Source of the DNA: an uncultured Bacteroides sp.
GTDB lineage: Bacteria; Bacteroidota; Bacteroidia; Bacteroidales; Bacteroidaceae
Direction of reading: 5' to 3'
DNA: 64,000 bases
Assembly: GCA_947646015.1 (NCBI GenBank)
Contig: CANSEY010000004.1
Span: 62,001 to 126,000, forward strand
Shown in pieces: positions 53,879 to 62,582 of the stretch; position 1 is the stretch's first letter; each line of letters begins with the position of its first letter. Below the pieces are notes generated by a model. That model was given only the letters and a program-made list of their open reading frames with translations. It searched no databases and was not told where the DNA came from. The translations under genes were made by a program, and so were the position numbers.

Positions 53879-54916
53879 TTAGAATTCGTATGTATCAGGT
53901 GACCAGCTATCCAGCCATTGAATAGCCATGCTTCCGTCTTCACGGAACTGTATAGGCAACCAGATATAGGTTGAGTGAATTAGGTCTGTTTTATTCCATT
54001 TGTCAAACATGGCTATGTATGCGTCTTTCTTTCCTTGAATCGGCAGTACATGGGTACTTTGTCCATAGAAGGTTTTGTCGGCATCTTTTCCTACACAAGG
54101 ATTTCCTTTTACGGTCCATGGTCCTAAAATTTGGGTAGCCACTGCATATTCCGCTTCATTGGGACTCCAGCCGGTACATCCCGAACTGATGACGTAGTAT
54201 AGTCCGTTGTGTTTGAACACAGCAGGGGCTTCCCGGAATTTACCTGCGAAATTGCGTGTGAAAGTGCCGGAAGGTTTCAGGTAATCGTCGGACAGCAAAC
54301 TGATATATAATGTAGAATTCTGTTCGGAAGAGTAGATATGATAAGCTTTGCCGTCGTCATCTTTGAATAGGGTCATGTCCCGGCTGATTTGCCCGTTCGG
54401 GTGCATCGAACCCAGATAGGTGAAAACACCAGTCGGTGAATCGGAAACAGCGACTCCGGCAGCAGCTTTATTGTAGTCGTCACTGTCCACGTGCAGCCAC
54501 ATTACAAATTTCTTGGTTTTGTCATTGTATATAACTTTAGGTCTCTCCAGCACTTTGGAAGGATGGAGATCGGATTGTGTGTCAGACATTTCCGGTTGGA
54601 GAACGAGTCCTTCATATTTCCAGTTGAGAAGGTCCTTGGAAGAGTAACAATTTACTCCACCGGCTTCCGTACGATAACATTCCCAACCGGGAACATTGGG
54701 ATTCCAGTAAGTGGAATCACTTTTACATTCGCCATACCAGTAGTAAATTCCCTCGTGATATAATATACCGCCTCCGTGAGCATTTATTTTCTCGTTGTTG
54801 GTGTCGAGCCATTCTACTCCCGGAGTGATGGCTGTATACTTGTGTGATGTGTCATGTGATGACTGACATGATAATAAAATGGCTGCTGTGATAAGACTGA
54901 GTAGGATCTTTTTCAT
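53879..54916 (-). CDS. GH43-family glycoside hydrolase, lipoprotein
   Basis: 345 residues with lipobox ILLSC (Cys17). A five-bladed propeller is indicated by INAHGGGILYHEGIYYWYGE, LERPKVIYNDKTKKFVMWLH, DDDGKAYHIYSSEQN, and FREAPAVFKHNGLYYVISSGCTGW with the probable acid Glu in FREAP. The HAHGGG start and REAPAVFK are characteristic of GH43 groups related to galactan- or arabinan-active members, which act on beta-galactose or alpha-arabinofuranose. It sits between GH92 and GH38, so it may remove a side chain blocking mannose cleavage; this is inference. Confidence 0.85.
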   Translation of the reverse strand: MKKILLSLITAAILLSCQSSHDTSHKYTAITPGVEWLDTNNEKINAHGGGILYHEGIYYWYGECKSDSTYWNPNVPGWECYRTEAGGVNCYSSKDLLNWKYEGLVLQPEMSDTQSDLHPSKVLERPKVIYNDKTKKFVMWLHVDSDDYNKAAAGVAVSDSPTGVFTYLGSMHPNGQISRDMTLFKDDDGKAYHIYSSEQNSTLYISLLSDDYLKPSGTFTRNFAGKFREAPAVFKHNGLYYVISSGCTGWSPNEAEYAVATQILGPWTVKGNPCVGKDADKTFYGQSTHVLPIQGKKDAYIAMFDKWNKTDLIHSTYIWLPIQFREDGSMAIQWLDSWSPDTYEF

Positions 54917-54939
54917 TTGTTACTATTTTTTTTATGATG

Positions 54940-57900
54940 TTATTTGATTCCCCAATTTTTATTCGGACGATCTCCCATTTCAAGTTCCAATGTGCCGCCT
55001 TTGAGCAGTTCTTTTGCCGGAAACTTAAAAGAGTTCAACTTCTTGCCGTTTAGTTTGGCGGACTGGATGTACTTATTTTCCCGCGAAGTATTGCTAGCTT
55101 TGATGATAAATTGCTTTCCTCTACCGAAATGTTTTCTCAAATCTATTTTTATTTTTTCAAACAGAGGACTCCCCAGTTCATAAACAGGTTCTGCGTTACA
55201 ACCTCCGTCCGTCTGGAATAATCCCAATGCAGCCATGACAAACCAAGCGCTCATTTGTCCTTGGTCTTCGTCTCCCAAATAGGCATTTGATGTGTCAAAG
55301 CCATAATAGCGGTCGATAATGGAACGGCTCCACCGTTGCGTTTGCCACGGTTGGCCTGCCCAGTTGAATAGAAAGGCGAAGTGCATGGATTGCTGGTTAC
55401 CTTGTACTACTGGAAAGTCCCAATACTGGTCTCCCGGGGCATTATACCTCCATGGCTCACTGGCTTTGAATCCCCATGACAGCCGGTCGATGAAGAGCTC
55501 TTTACCGATAATTTCGGTGAGTGCGGGAACGTTCTGAGGTACAAAAAAAGTAAGTTGCCAGGCGTTTCCCTCTACATAATGATGGTTAGCTCCTGATTTG
55601 AACGGATCAAAGTTCTTTTCCCATTCTCCATTGCTGTAGCGCATTTGGGCATAACCTGTCGCCGGGTTGATTGCGTTTTTCCACCAGTTGCCTCTGTTGG
55701 AGAATGTTCGGTAATATTCCTCTTTTCCCAGTGCTTTTGCTAGTTGAGAGACTGTCCAGTCGTCATAAGAGTATTCTAATGTGTTAGAAAAACGTCCTTT
55801 GTCGGCAGGTACATATTGATGTTGCAGATAAGTTTCCAAATCTCTGTTGCCGGCAAACCCATTGGCTACACGTTGAGCTGGGGTAGTTTGCATCTTTACG
55901 ATTGCCCGGAACATTTTTTCTGCATCGTAATTCCGTATTCCCATTTGGTAAGTACTTACTAAAAGGGGAATCTCATGTTCGGCCACCATTACAGGTATGT
56001 ATTTCATTCCGCTGGGGCCTTTTGCCAGCCATCCGTTGGCGTCATACATAGCCAACTGCGATTTTACCCATCTGGATGACCACTCGGGAGCAATCAGATT
56101 CCATACCTGATTCAGATTCCAAAAAGTATTCCAGAAGGCATCGCATCCCAAAGCGACAGCATCCGGGTCGTCCAGCTTTTGAATGTTGCCTGCTGCATCC
56201 ACCCATCTGCGGTCTGCATCACTGAAAGTATTCCGGCAGAAAGCACGGTATAAATTGGTGTAAAATCTTACCTTTTCCCGATAATCGTTGCTGTATATCC
56301 GGACTCTGTTTAAAATATTATTCCAACTATCCGACTGATGTTTGCGTACAGCTTCAAAATTCCACCCGAATGGTTCCGTTATCTCATTGGAAAGATTGTT
56401 GGAAGCCCCTGCCATATCTACATAAGATATTCCGGAACGTACCATAACTTCCGGATAATCGGTAGTATCAAATTCGGCATAACAGCCGAATCGCTGAGGG
56501 TAGCTGGCTGTCATAGTATCTGTTTCCCATAAAGTATGATCGTGCCATCCTCCAAATTTCTTGATATCTTTATTGAATTCAATCACGAAATAAATTGTAT
56601 AGTTCTGATCCGCATCCGCCGACCATACATTTTTGGATAGCTGCTTGCTGAATCCTTCGATCCGTCGTGCTCCTGTTTGCTTTATACTTCCTTCAACAAT
56701 TTGGTAATCGTATTCACTAGGGATTTTCAGGTCGATCATGACACGGGCATCCTTATCTTGCGGATATGTATAACGCTGAAAACCACACCGGGAGGTGGCA
56801 GTCAGTTCCGCCTTGATTTGATAATCGGTCAAGTCTACTTTATAATATCCGACTTTCGTTTCTTCACTTGTTTTGTCGATGGCTGAACGATACGAATTGG
56901 CATCTTTGACTAAGGAAGACTGGCTGCCTATCTCCGTTTTTAAAGGACCGTTGGCAGGCATGATGCCCAGACCCGCCATGGTCCATTCGTGTATGTGGCT
57001 AAACGTACCTATGCTCTCGAATGAAGGATCATATCCCGATTGCCAACCGCTATCCTGATTGTCCGGACTTAATTTGACCATGCTGAATGGCATCCACGGA
57101 CCTGGTGCTATCATCCAACGGGAGTGCGCAGTTCCCATTCGTGTATCGATGTAATCGGCCAGTGTGATTGTATTGTGAGGTGCGCGTCTGATCATTCCTT
57201 TATCTAAGATTGCACCATCGGCGGATATGATGTAATGGCTTGTCTTGGGAGACTTGACAACTGGCATCGGAGCTTCTAGTATGTATCTTCCTTTTTCCAA
57301 ACGTTGTTCCAGTATCTTTTTTCCATCTACTTTCACTTCAAGGAGAGGATGCCCGGAAAGATGTTCTATGTCTACTAATAGTGGTTGGGCTACAGGACTG
57401 GTGGTTTGAAAGTCCGCAGCTTTAACATCCCGGAGATAAACGGATTTGTTGACTTCATTTAGTTCAGCATTATCCGGCCCCATAAGTCTGATATCATCGA
57501 AGAGAATCCATGAGCCTTCGAGACTTGTAAGCGCGATGGAGTTGCTTCCTTTTCTGATCACTCCGGAGTTCAGAGGAATTTCGATCGTATGCGGTTTGAT
57601 TTGTGAATAGTCACCGTCTATTGATTTTCCACTTCCTTTGGGAAGGGCATATTTCCATGATTTTCCGTTGATCGTTATTTTAAATAGTGCCGGAAATTCG
57701 TGGTGAGTATCTAATAGGTCTATGATTAATTTCCATGAGTCCGTTTCGGGAACTTCCTTCATACCAAAGAGTATGTTTAAAACATGAGTCCGTATACCGG
57801 CAGTATAACTTGTTCCTCCCCAATGATCGGCAGGCCCCGGCAGAACATAAGGAAAATCTTTTTGAGGGGAAGACAATCCAATGATATAAAACCTGTCCTC

Positions 57901-58068
57901 CCAACCAAAATCGTTTGCCAAAAACTCTTTGTATTTGTCAGGGGACAATGCCAACTCACTGGCACTATGATTTTTCTCCCCGATTTGCCAGACAGTCTTG
58001 GTAGGTGCTGCACATAATCCGGATAGGAGGAATAAAAACGTGAATAAACTCAATGGTACTCTTTTCAT
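54940..58068 (-). CDS. GH92 alpha-mannosidase with N-terminal PL4-like domain
   Basis: 1042 residues from ATG 58068 (MKRVPLS), chosen for its signal peptide (cleavage near LCAAP). The N-terminal about 170 residues (KTVWQIGEKNHSASEL, PYVLPGPADHWGG, GSWILFDDIRL) are the same domain type as in the GH38 two genes downstream. The GH92 body follows: YIDTRMGTAHSRWMIAPG, GSGW-type QSGYDPS, EHEIPLL, the catalytic acid Glu in HHYVEGNAW, and DEDQGQMSAWFVMAALGLF for calcium and base residues. GH92 enzymes are calcium-dependent exo-alpha-mannosidases. Linkage preference (1,2; 1,3; 1,6) cannot be read here. Confidence 0.94.
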   Translation of the reverse strand: MKRVPLSLFTFLFLLSGLCAAPTKTVWQIGEKNHSASELALSPDKYKEFLANDFGWEDRFYIIGLSSPQKDFPYVLPGPADHWGGTSYTAGIRTHVLNILFGMKEVPETDSWKLIIDLLDTHHEFPALFKITINGKSWKYALPKGSGKSIDGDYSQIKPHTIEIPLNSGVIRKGSNSIALTSLEGSWILFDDIRLMGPDNAELNEVNKSVYLRDVKAADFQTTSPVAQPLLVDIEHLSGHPLLEVKVDGKKILEQRLEKGRYILEAPMPVVKSPKTSHYIISADGAILDKGMIRRAPHNTITLADYIDTRMGTAHSRWMIAPGPWMPFSMVKLSPDNQDSGWQSGYDPSFESIGTFSHIHEWTMAGLGIMPANGPLKTEIGSQSSLVKDANSYRSAIDKTSEETKVGYYKVDLTDYQIKAELTATSRCGFQRYTYPQDKDARVMIDLKIPSEYDYQIVEGSIKQTGARRIEGFSKQLSKNVWSADADQNYTIYFVIEFNKDIKKFGGWHDHTLWETDTMTASYPQRFGCYAEFDTTDYPEVMVRSGISYVDMAGASNNLSNEITEPFGWNFEAVRKHQSDSWNNILNRVRIYSNDYREKVRFYTNLYRAFCRNTFSDADRRWVDAAGNIQKLDDPDAVALGCDAFWNTFWNLNQVWNLIAPEWSSRWVKSQLAMYDANGWLAKGPSGMKYIPVMVAEHEIPLLVSTYQMGIRNYDAEKMFRAIVKMQTTPAQRVANGFAGNRDLETYLQHQYVPADKGRFSNTLEYSYDDWTVSQLAKALGKEEYYRTFSNRGNWWKNAINPATGYAQMRYSNGEWEKNFDPFKSGANHHYVEGNAWQLTFFVPQNVPALTEIIGKELFIDRLSWGFKASEPWRYNAPGDQYWDFPVVQGNQQSMHFAFLFNWAGQPWQTQRWSRSIIDRYYGFDTSNAYLGDEDQGQMSAWFVMAALGLFQTDGGCNAEPVYELGSPLFEKIKIDLRKHFGRGKQFIIKASNTSRENKYIQSAKLNGKKLNSFKFPAKELLKGGTLELEMGDRPNKNWGIK

Positions 58069-58174
58069 ATTAACTTTCGGTCTTTTGGATTCAAGATACA
58101 AATTTGTTTTTTACATAGGAATGTATCATTCTTTTTTTGTATACACTCCTATGCAAAAACAAATTCAACTGTTA

Positions 58175-59404
58175 TCACTGTAACAAACTAACCTTTTTAC
58201 CCCAGAACTTGATTTCGCTGGCGGAACCATAGGCCCCCATTCCTACGTGTGGAGCTGAGAGTGATTCTACAATACGGTATCTGATGTATCTTATATTTTC
58301 GTGTTCTTTATCGCAGGCGAACTTAATACTGGGTTGCCAACCGGAAACAGAAATGTTTTTTGTAGTCAGCTGTTTCCATCCTTTTGCTTTCGCACTTTCT
58401 TCCCAAGCCGGGTTTATAGATGGAACATCCGGTTCATGGCTTTCCAGGTCTTCTACATCTTCAATTCCCCATATTTGGAATAATCGAGGCATCCAGTCTG
58501 TTCTTTCATATCCGGTAAAGAACAGTTCGCATTCGGTAATCGTTGCTGTAAGTCCCATGTCAATGGTCAGATGATGAGGAACTCCTTGATTATCGCTGGC
58601 ATGATAACCGCTGTCATAATTCCATGTATCATTGTTCCATAACTTTTCTACTGAACCGCCATAACCGTTTACAACATCTGAAGGCATATTTGCGTTGGCA
58701 AAGTTAGTTCTGGGGATTTCTACAATCGGATCGTCGGGCAAAGTGTATTCTGAAATGGGCAGGGATACGATATCCAATGCTGTTTCGCTGGGTAGGATTC
58801 GTGTTTCTACTGTTAATATAGAAGTAGCTTTCCAATCAGGTAAATTGGTTGAAGCAGCATCTCCTTTCACTGTTAAAGTTAGTAGTTGCTCATTTGAATC
58901 ATAGTACTTAACTATTGCTTCCACCACATTGTCTGCCTGATTCCAAATTAAGTTGAGCGAGTTGTCGGCAATGACGAATTGTATATCGGTAATTCGCTTG
59001 GGATAATAAGTCGCTATGTGCTCCGTTCCGTATACATCTACATTGTAGGTTTCGGATAGTGAGGTATTACCTTCTTTATCCTTTGTGGTTATTTTAACGT
59101 AATAGTTGCCTTCTTCCACATCTTTGATTTCATAACTGAATTCAGGTTGCGTTCTGTCAATGTCTGTTGTGAAAACCTTGTCGTAACCTACAAGTTCTAT
59201 TATGCAAGTCTTTGCTGTGGCTAGATATTTCATAGACCCCGTTATCATCATGCGCTGAAATCCCGGATGTATTTTTACATCCGCCAGCTTTCCTACATAA
59301 ATTTGTTCTCCGTCTTTGATATATTCAGAATAGGTATCATGAATATCTGTGCAGGAGGTCATACACAGGAGAATAGTAGTTATTATATATATTACTTTTT
59401 TCAT
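58175..59404 (-). CDS. Surface glycan-binding-type lipoprotein (DUF4998/F5-8C-like)
   Basis: 409 residues with lipobox MTSCT (Cys18). The first half has fibronectin-like beta domains (DUF4998-like: ADVKIHPGFQRMMITG, YVKITTKDKEGNTSLSETY). The last about 150 residues form a galactose-binding-like F5/8 C domain (WNNDTWNYDSGYHASDNQGVPHHLTIDMG, IRYIRYRIV, EIKFWG). Such proteins follow SusD in many Bacteroides PULs and bind the substrate at the cell surface. It starts 19 bases after the preceding gene's stop. Confidence 0.85.
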   Translation of the reverse strand: MKKVIYIITTILLCMTSCTDIHDTYSEYIKDGEQIYVGKLADVKIHPGFQRMMITGSMKYLATAKTCIIELVGYDKVFTTDIDRTQPEFSYEIKDVEEGNYYVKITTKDKEGNTSLSETYNVDVYGTEHIATYYPKRITDIQFVIADNSLNLIWNQADNVVEAIVKYYDSNEQLLTLTVKGDAASTNLPDWKATSILTVETRILPSETALDIVSLPISEYTLPDDPIVEIPRTNFANANMPSDVVNGYGGSVEKLWNNDTWNYDSGYHASDNQGVPHHLTIDMGLTATITECELFFTGYERTDWMPRLFQIWGIEDVEDLESHEPDVPSINPAWEESAKAKGWKQLTTKNISVSGWQPSIKFACDKEHENIRYIRYRIVESLSAPHVGMGAYGSASEIKFWGKKVSLLQ

Positions 59405-59423
59405 TTCTGGCTATTTTATAAGG

Positions 59424-60623
59424 TTATTCTTCACCTTGGATATCTCCCCAAAGAGTGATTTCTGACATAACTGATGTTTCCATTCCCGACCATGACATTA
59501 AACTCTGGAACCGGAAGTAGCGAATGAATGGTACATCTTGGTTGAGGGTAAATACATGGCCTCTTTGGGCTTCCTCAATATCTTCCTGAGTAAGCGCATC
59601 ACCAAATGCCCCGCCGGATGGTTTCTTCATTTCTCCATCAAATAATACCACCCAGTTATCCGGATTCTGCAAATCTTTACCCTCTTCGCAGCCATATAAT
59701 TTGAAGTACTTGGGAGCTCCATGGGCATATAATAAGTCTTGGCTGTCCAGACGTTGCCAGAATTGGAATTGGCTGAGACGTACATTGACATTCAAATCAA
59801 TACTGAAGGCATGCGGGAAAGGTATCGGGTATTCGGTATGTCCCCAGTTCCATCCACCTATTTGCCCGTCCCATAGACGGGAATGATAACCTTCGTGGTA
59901 ATCCCAGCTGACATCATCCATAACTTTGACAAGTTGGAATTTTGTTTTATCTAATAAGCTTTCTTTCCAAGGAGTAATTTCGGCATACAATGTGTCGGAA
60001 GTGTTTTCCCATTTATCCCTAACGAAGATGGCTAATTTCAATAATTTATGTTCTAAGCCTTTTATAGTCAGGCGGCCTTCTTCCTGTTGTGAGGAGTATA
60101 CGTCATGGATCTCGTATTCATTGTGCTCATCTACCCATTTGTAAATGTAGAAAGATAATGCACTTCTTGCTGCATTATTGAAATCGAGGAAGAAACCTCC
60201 AAAACTTTCAGTCACTTTTAATGATTCTTGTGTCTGAACGACTGCAGGAGTCAGAGGCTCAATAGTCACGATAGCCGGTGTGGAATAGTTTTCGTGGCGG
60301 TCTACAGAGTAAAGTTTGACCTCTCTCTTTTGTGTATCCCCCAGCCCTTCTATTACCAAAGAATCTACATACATGGAAGATCTTACTTCATGCTGTTCTC
60401 CGCGGGTATTAGTGAAGATAGCTTTGACGTATAATAAATCGACATCATCGGAAGGAGTATATTTAATAATAGCTCCTCCGTTTACATTCTTCACCGATAT
60501 ATTAGTAATCGGTGCCGGAGCTTTTCCATCATTCGTACCGCGTGGTTCGGCCTCGTAATCACCGGCGCAGTTTGCAAAACAAACTGCTGCAAGTATTAAA
60601 AGTATAAAAGCTATATTTTTCAT
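59424..60623 (-). CDS. Surface glycan-binding-type lipoprotein (DUF4959/DUF5000-like)
   Basis: 399 residues from ATG 60623 (MKNIAFIL); ATG 60632 (MTKMKN) is equally near and an upstream frame overlaps SusD. Lipobox CFANC. Domain order: DUF4959-like Ig domain (APAPITNISVKNVNGGAIIKY), a DUF5126-like middle (LFVRDKWENTS-type) and a C-terminal discoidin-like DUF5000 domain (WDGQIGGWNWGHTEYPIPFPHAFSIDL, IRYFRFQSL, EITLWG). It has the same architecture as its downstream neighbour and would hold the glycan at the surface together with SusD. Confidence 0.85.
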   Translation of the reverse strand: MKNIAFILLILAAVCFANCAGDYEAEPRGTNDGKAPAPITNISVKNVNGGAIIKYTPSDDVDLLYVKAIFTNTRGEQHEVRSSMYVDSLVIEGLGDTQKREVKLYSVDRHENYSTPAIVTIEPLTPAVVQTQESLKVTESFGGFFLDFNNAARSALSFYIYKWVDEHNEYEIHDVYSSQQEEGRLTIKGLEHKLLKLAIFVRDKWENTSDTLYAEITPWKESLLDKTKFQLVKVMDDVSWDYHEGYHSRLWDGQIGGWNWGHTEYPIPFPHAFSIDLNVNVRLSQFQFWQRLDSQDLLYAHGAPKYFKLYGCEEGKDLQNPDNWVVLFDGEMKKPSGGAFGDALTQEDIEEAQRGHVFTLNQDVPFIRYFRFQSLMSWSGMETSVMSEITLWGDIQGEE

Positions 60624-60646
60624 CTTTGTCATTTTTATGTTAAAAG

Positions 60647-62575
60647 TTACCATTGAGGATTCTGAACAAGTTTCGGATTTCTGTTGATAGAATTTGTCTT
60701 AATAGGCCATAAATAATCTCTTGGCATGAATTTTCTCGTGAAGAGAACTCGTGCATTATAAAAGTACTCCGGGTCCTGCTCTAATACCGACCAGCCTTTT
60801 ATCTGAGTATTCAGATATGTAGAGCCTAACTTCCATCTGCGTACATCATGGTAACGATGGCCTTCGAATGCAAGCTCTATCATTCGCTCTTTCTGTATAA
60901 TTTCACGCATTCCTCTTTGGGTGGTTGGCTTATCCGGGCGGTTGGAATGATTACGCCATGTATTTACCAAAGAACCTCCTTCATCCAGACCGGCTTTATT
61001 CCTGACCTGTTGTACATAGTAGTATACATCTGTAGTCGGAGTTTCATTAAGCTCGTTGAGAGCTTCTGCATATAGCAGGTATAGATCGGACAGGCGAATA
61101 ATCGGGAAAGAATATACGTAATTGATATTGGTCGCACTGGTGTTTACGTTTTGATAACTAACCAATTTCTTTGTGAAATAACCTGTCGGTGAATATAGTT
61201 CGTCTGAAACGCCGGCAATATCTCCTTTCTTTGATTTGATAGGATAGGAGCTCGTTTCATTGTCGTTACAGCATTCGATGGAGAACCATTTTCCACCATC
61301 AAAACCAATATAGGCATAAAAACGAGGCTCTCTGTTTAAATGCATCTTGATAGTTGTGTAGTTTGGTGTAAAATGAATAGGATCATCTTCTGGAGTTGTT
61401 GTCAGTTTATATCTGTTTTCATATTCATAATCTTTATCCTCATCCATCGGGACTCCGTTCGCTGTATAGAATTGTTCTACAATTTCTAATGACGGCACAA
61501 GTTGTGAGCAACTACGAATCATTCTGTTCCCCAATGAATAGCTGGTTAAATGCGCTTGGCATAGATTCTGTATTCCATCTGTTGCATTGGAACCTAATGC
61601 CCATATTATTTCAGAATTGAAACGACCGGTAATTGTGTTGCGTAGTGTCAACTCTTGTTGTAAAGTTGATGAAGGAGTATAATTTAGCTTCTCATCAAAT
61701 TTGTATAAAGAAGCTCCGGCTTCGTGGGCAGTGTTGATGGCATCCAGGCACGCTGCGGCTGCCGCCTCCCATTTTTCCTTTTTATACTCTTGGTCGAAGA
61801 AAGGTATCCCTTCTGAATTGACAAATTCAGCATACATCGTATTGCCGTTGAATAAAGGACTGGCAGCCAGTATTAGTAATTTAGCCTTGATTGCTTTCGC
61901 AATAGGTAATGTGATACGCCCTAATTCCGTGCGTGGAGAAGTCACATTGAATGTTAATCCGGAAGGGATGTTCATGGCTTCATCCAATAAATCAGTTGTA
62001 TAAGTGACGATATCATTAATCGTTTCTCTCTCCAGTTGCATCATATCTAAGTCTGCTTCTACGCTGATGTTCTCTTTAAGTAAAGGAATGGGCCCATAGT
62101 GCAACATGAGATAATAAATATAATATGCTTTCAGAGTCATCACTTCGGCTTTCCATTTATTTTTCTCTTCCATACGCATGTCAGGTACGCGATCGATGTT
62201 GTCTATAAAAATATTGCATTCATGGATTCCTCTGAATATGTTGTAGCCTCCCTGACCTCCATCCCAGTAATTTAGTAAGGGGTCGTTAGAGTTTTGCATA
62301 CCACGTGCAATGTTGAATGAGGTTATATTTTTATAGTAGTGGGACTCTGGTTTCAGATACCACATTTCTCCACCGCAGATGAGGCCGGAGTTGTGATCAA
62401 GATTGGCTGCTGCAGGTACGAAGTTATAGCAGGTGGCTAAATATTTTTCAGCATTAGCCCGAGTGTTGAATGCCATTTCAAGCGTTGCGATATTATCCGG
62501 CACGATATCAAGATAGTTGCAGGATGTGATTAATATCGCCAATAATGTACTAGTGAATAAATGTTTGTATTTCAT
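60647..62575 (-). CDS. SusD-like surface lipoprotein of the mannoside PUL
   Basis: 642 residues, longer than average, with lipobox LITSC (Cys19). SusD/RagB features: NYLDIVPDN, FRGIHECNIFIDNIDRVPDM, AIKAKLLILAASPLFNG, IRLSDLYLLYAEALNEL, and the end ERMIELAFEGHRYHDVRRWKLG with VQNPQW. It pairs with the SusC gene 7 bases upstream in the same transcript. The long middle region (residues about 320-480) may form extra loops over the ligand site. Confidence 0.94.
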   Translation of the reverse strand: MKYKHLFTSTLLAILITSCNYLDIVPDNIATLEMAFNTRANAEKYLATCYNFVPAAANLDHNSGLICGGEMWYLKPESHYYKNITSFNIARGMQNSNDPLLNYWDGGQGGYNIFRGIHECNIFIDNIDRVPDMRMEEKNKWKAEVMTLKAYYIYYLMLHYGPIPLLKENISVEADLDMMQLERETINDIVTYTTDLLDEAMNIPSGLTFNVTSPRTELGRITLPIAKAIKAKLLILAASPLFNGNTMYAEFVNSEGIPFFDQEYKKEKWEAAAAACLDAINTAHEAGASLYKFDEKLNYTPSSTLQQELTLRNTITGRFNSEIIWALGSNATDGIQNLCQAHLTSYSLGNRMIRSCSQLVPSLEIVEQFYTANGVPMDEDKDYEYENRYKLTTTPEDDPIHFTPNYTTIKMHLNREPRFYAYIGFDGGKWFSIECCNDNETSSYPIKSKKGDIAGVSDELYSPTGYFTKKLVSYQNVNTSATNINYVYSFPIIRLSDLYLLYAEALNELNETPTTDVYYYVQQVRNKAGLDEGGSLVNTWRNHSNRPDKPTTQRGMREIIQKERMIELAFEGHRYHDVRRWKLGSTYLNTQIKGWSVLEQDPEYFYNARVLFTRKFMPRDYLWPIKTNSINRNPKLVQNPQW

Positions 62576-62582
62576 AATGTAA

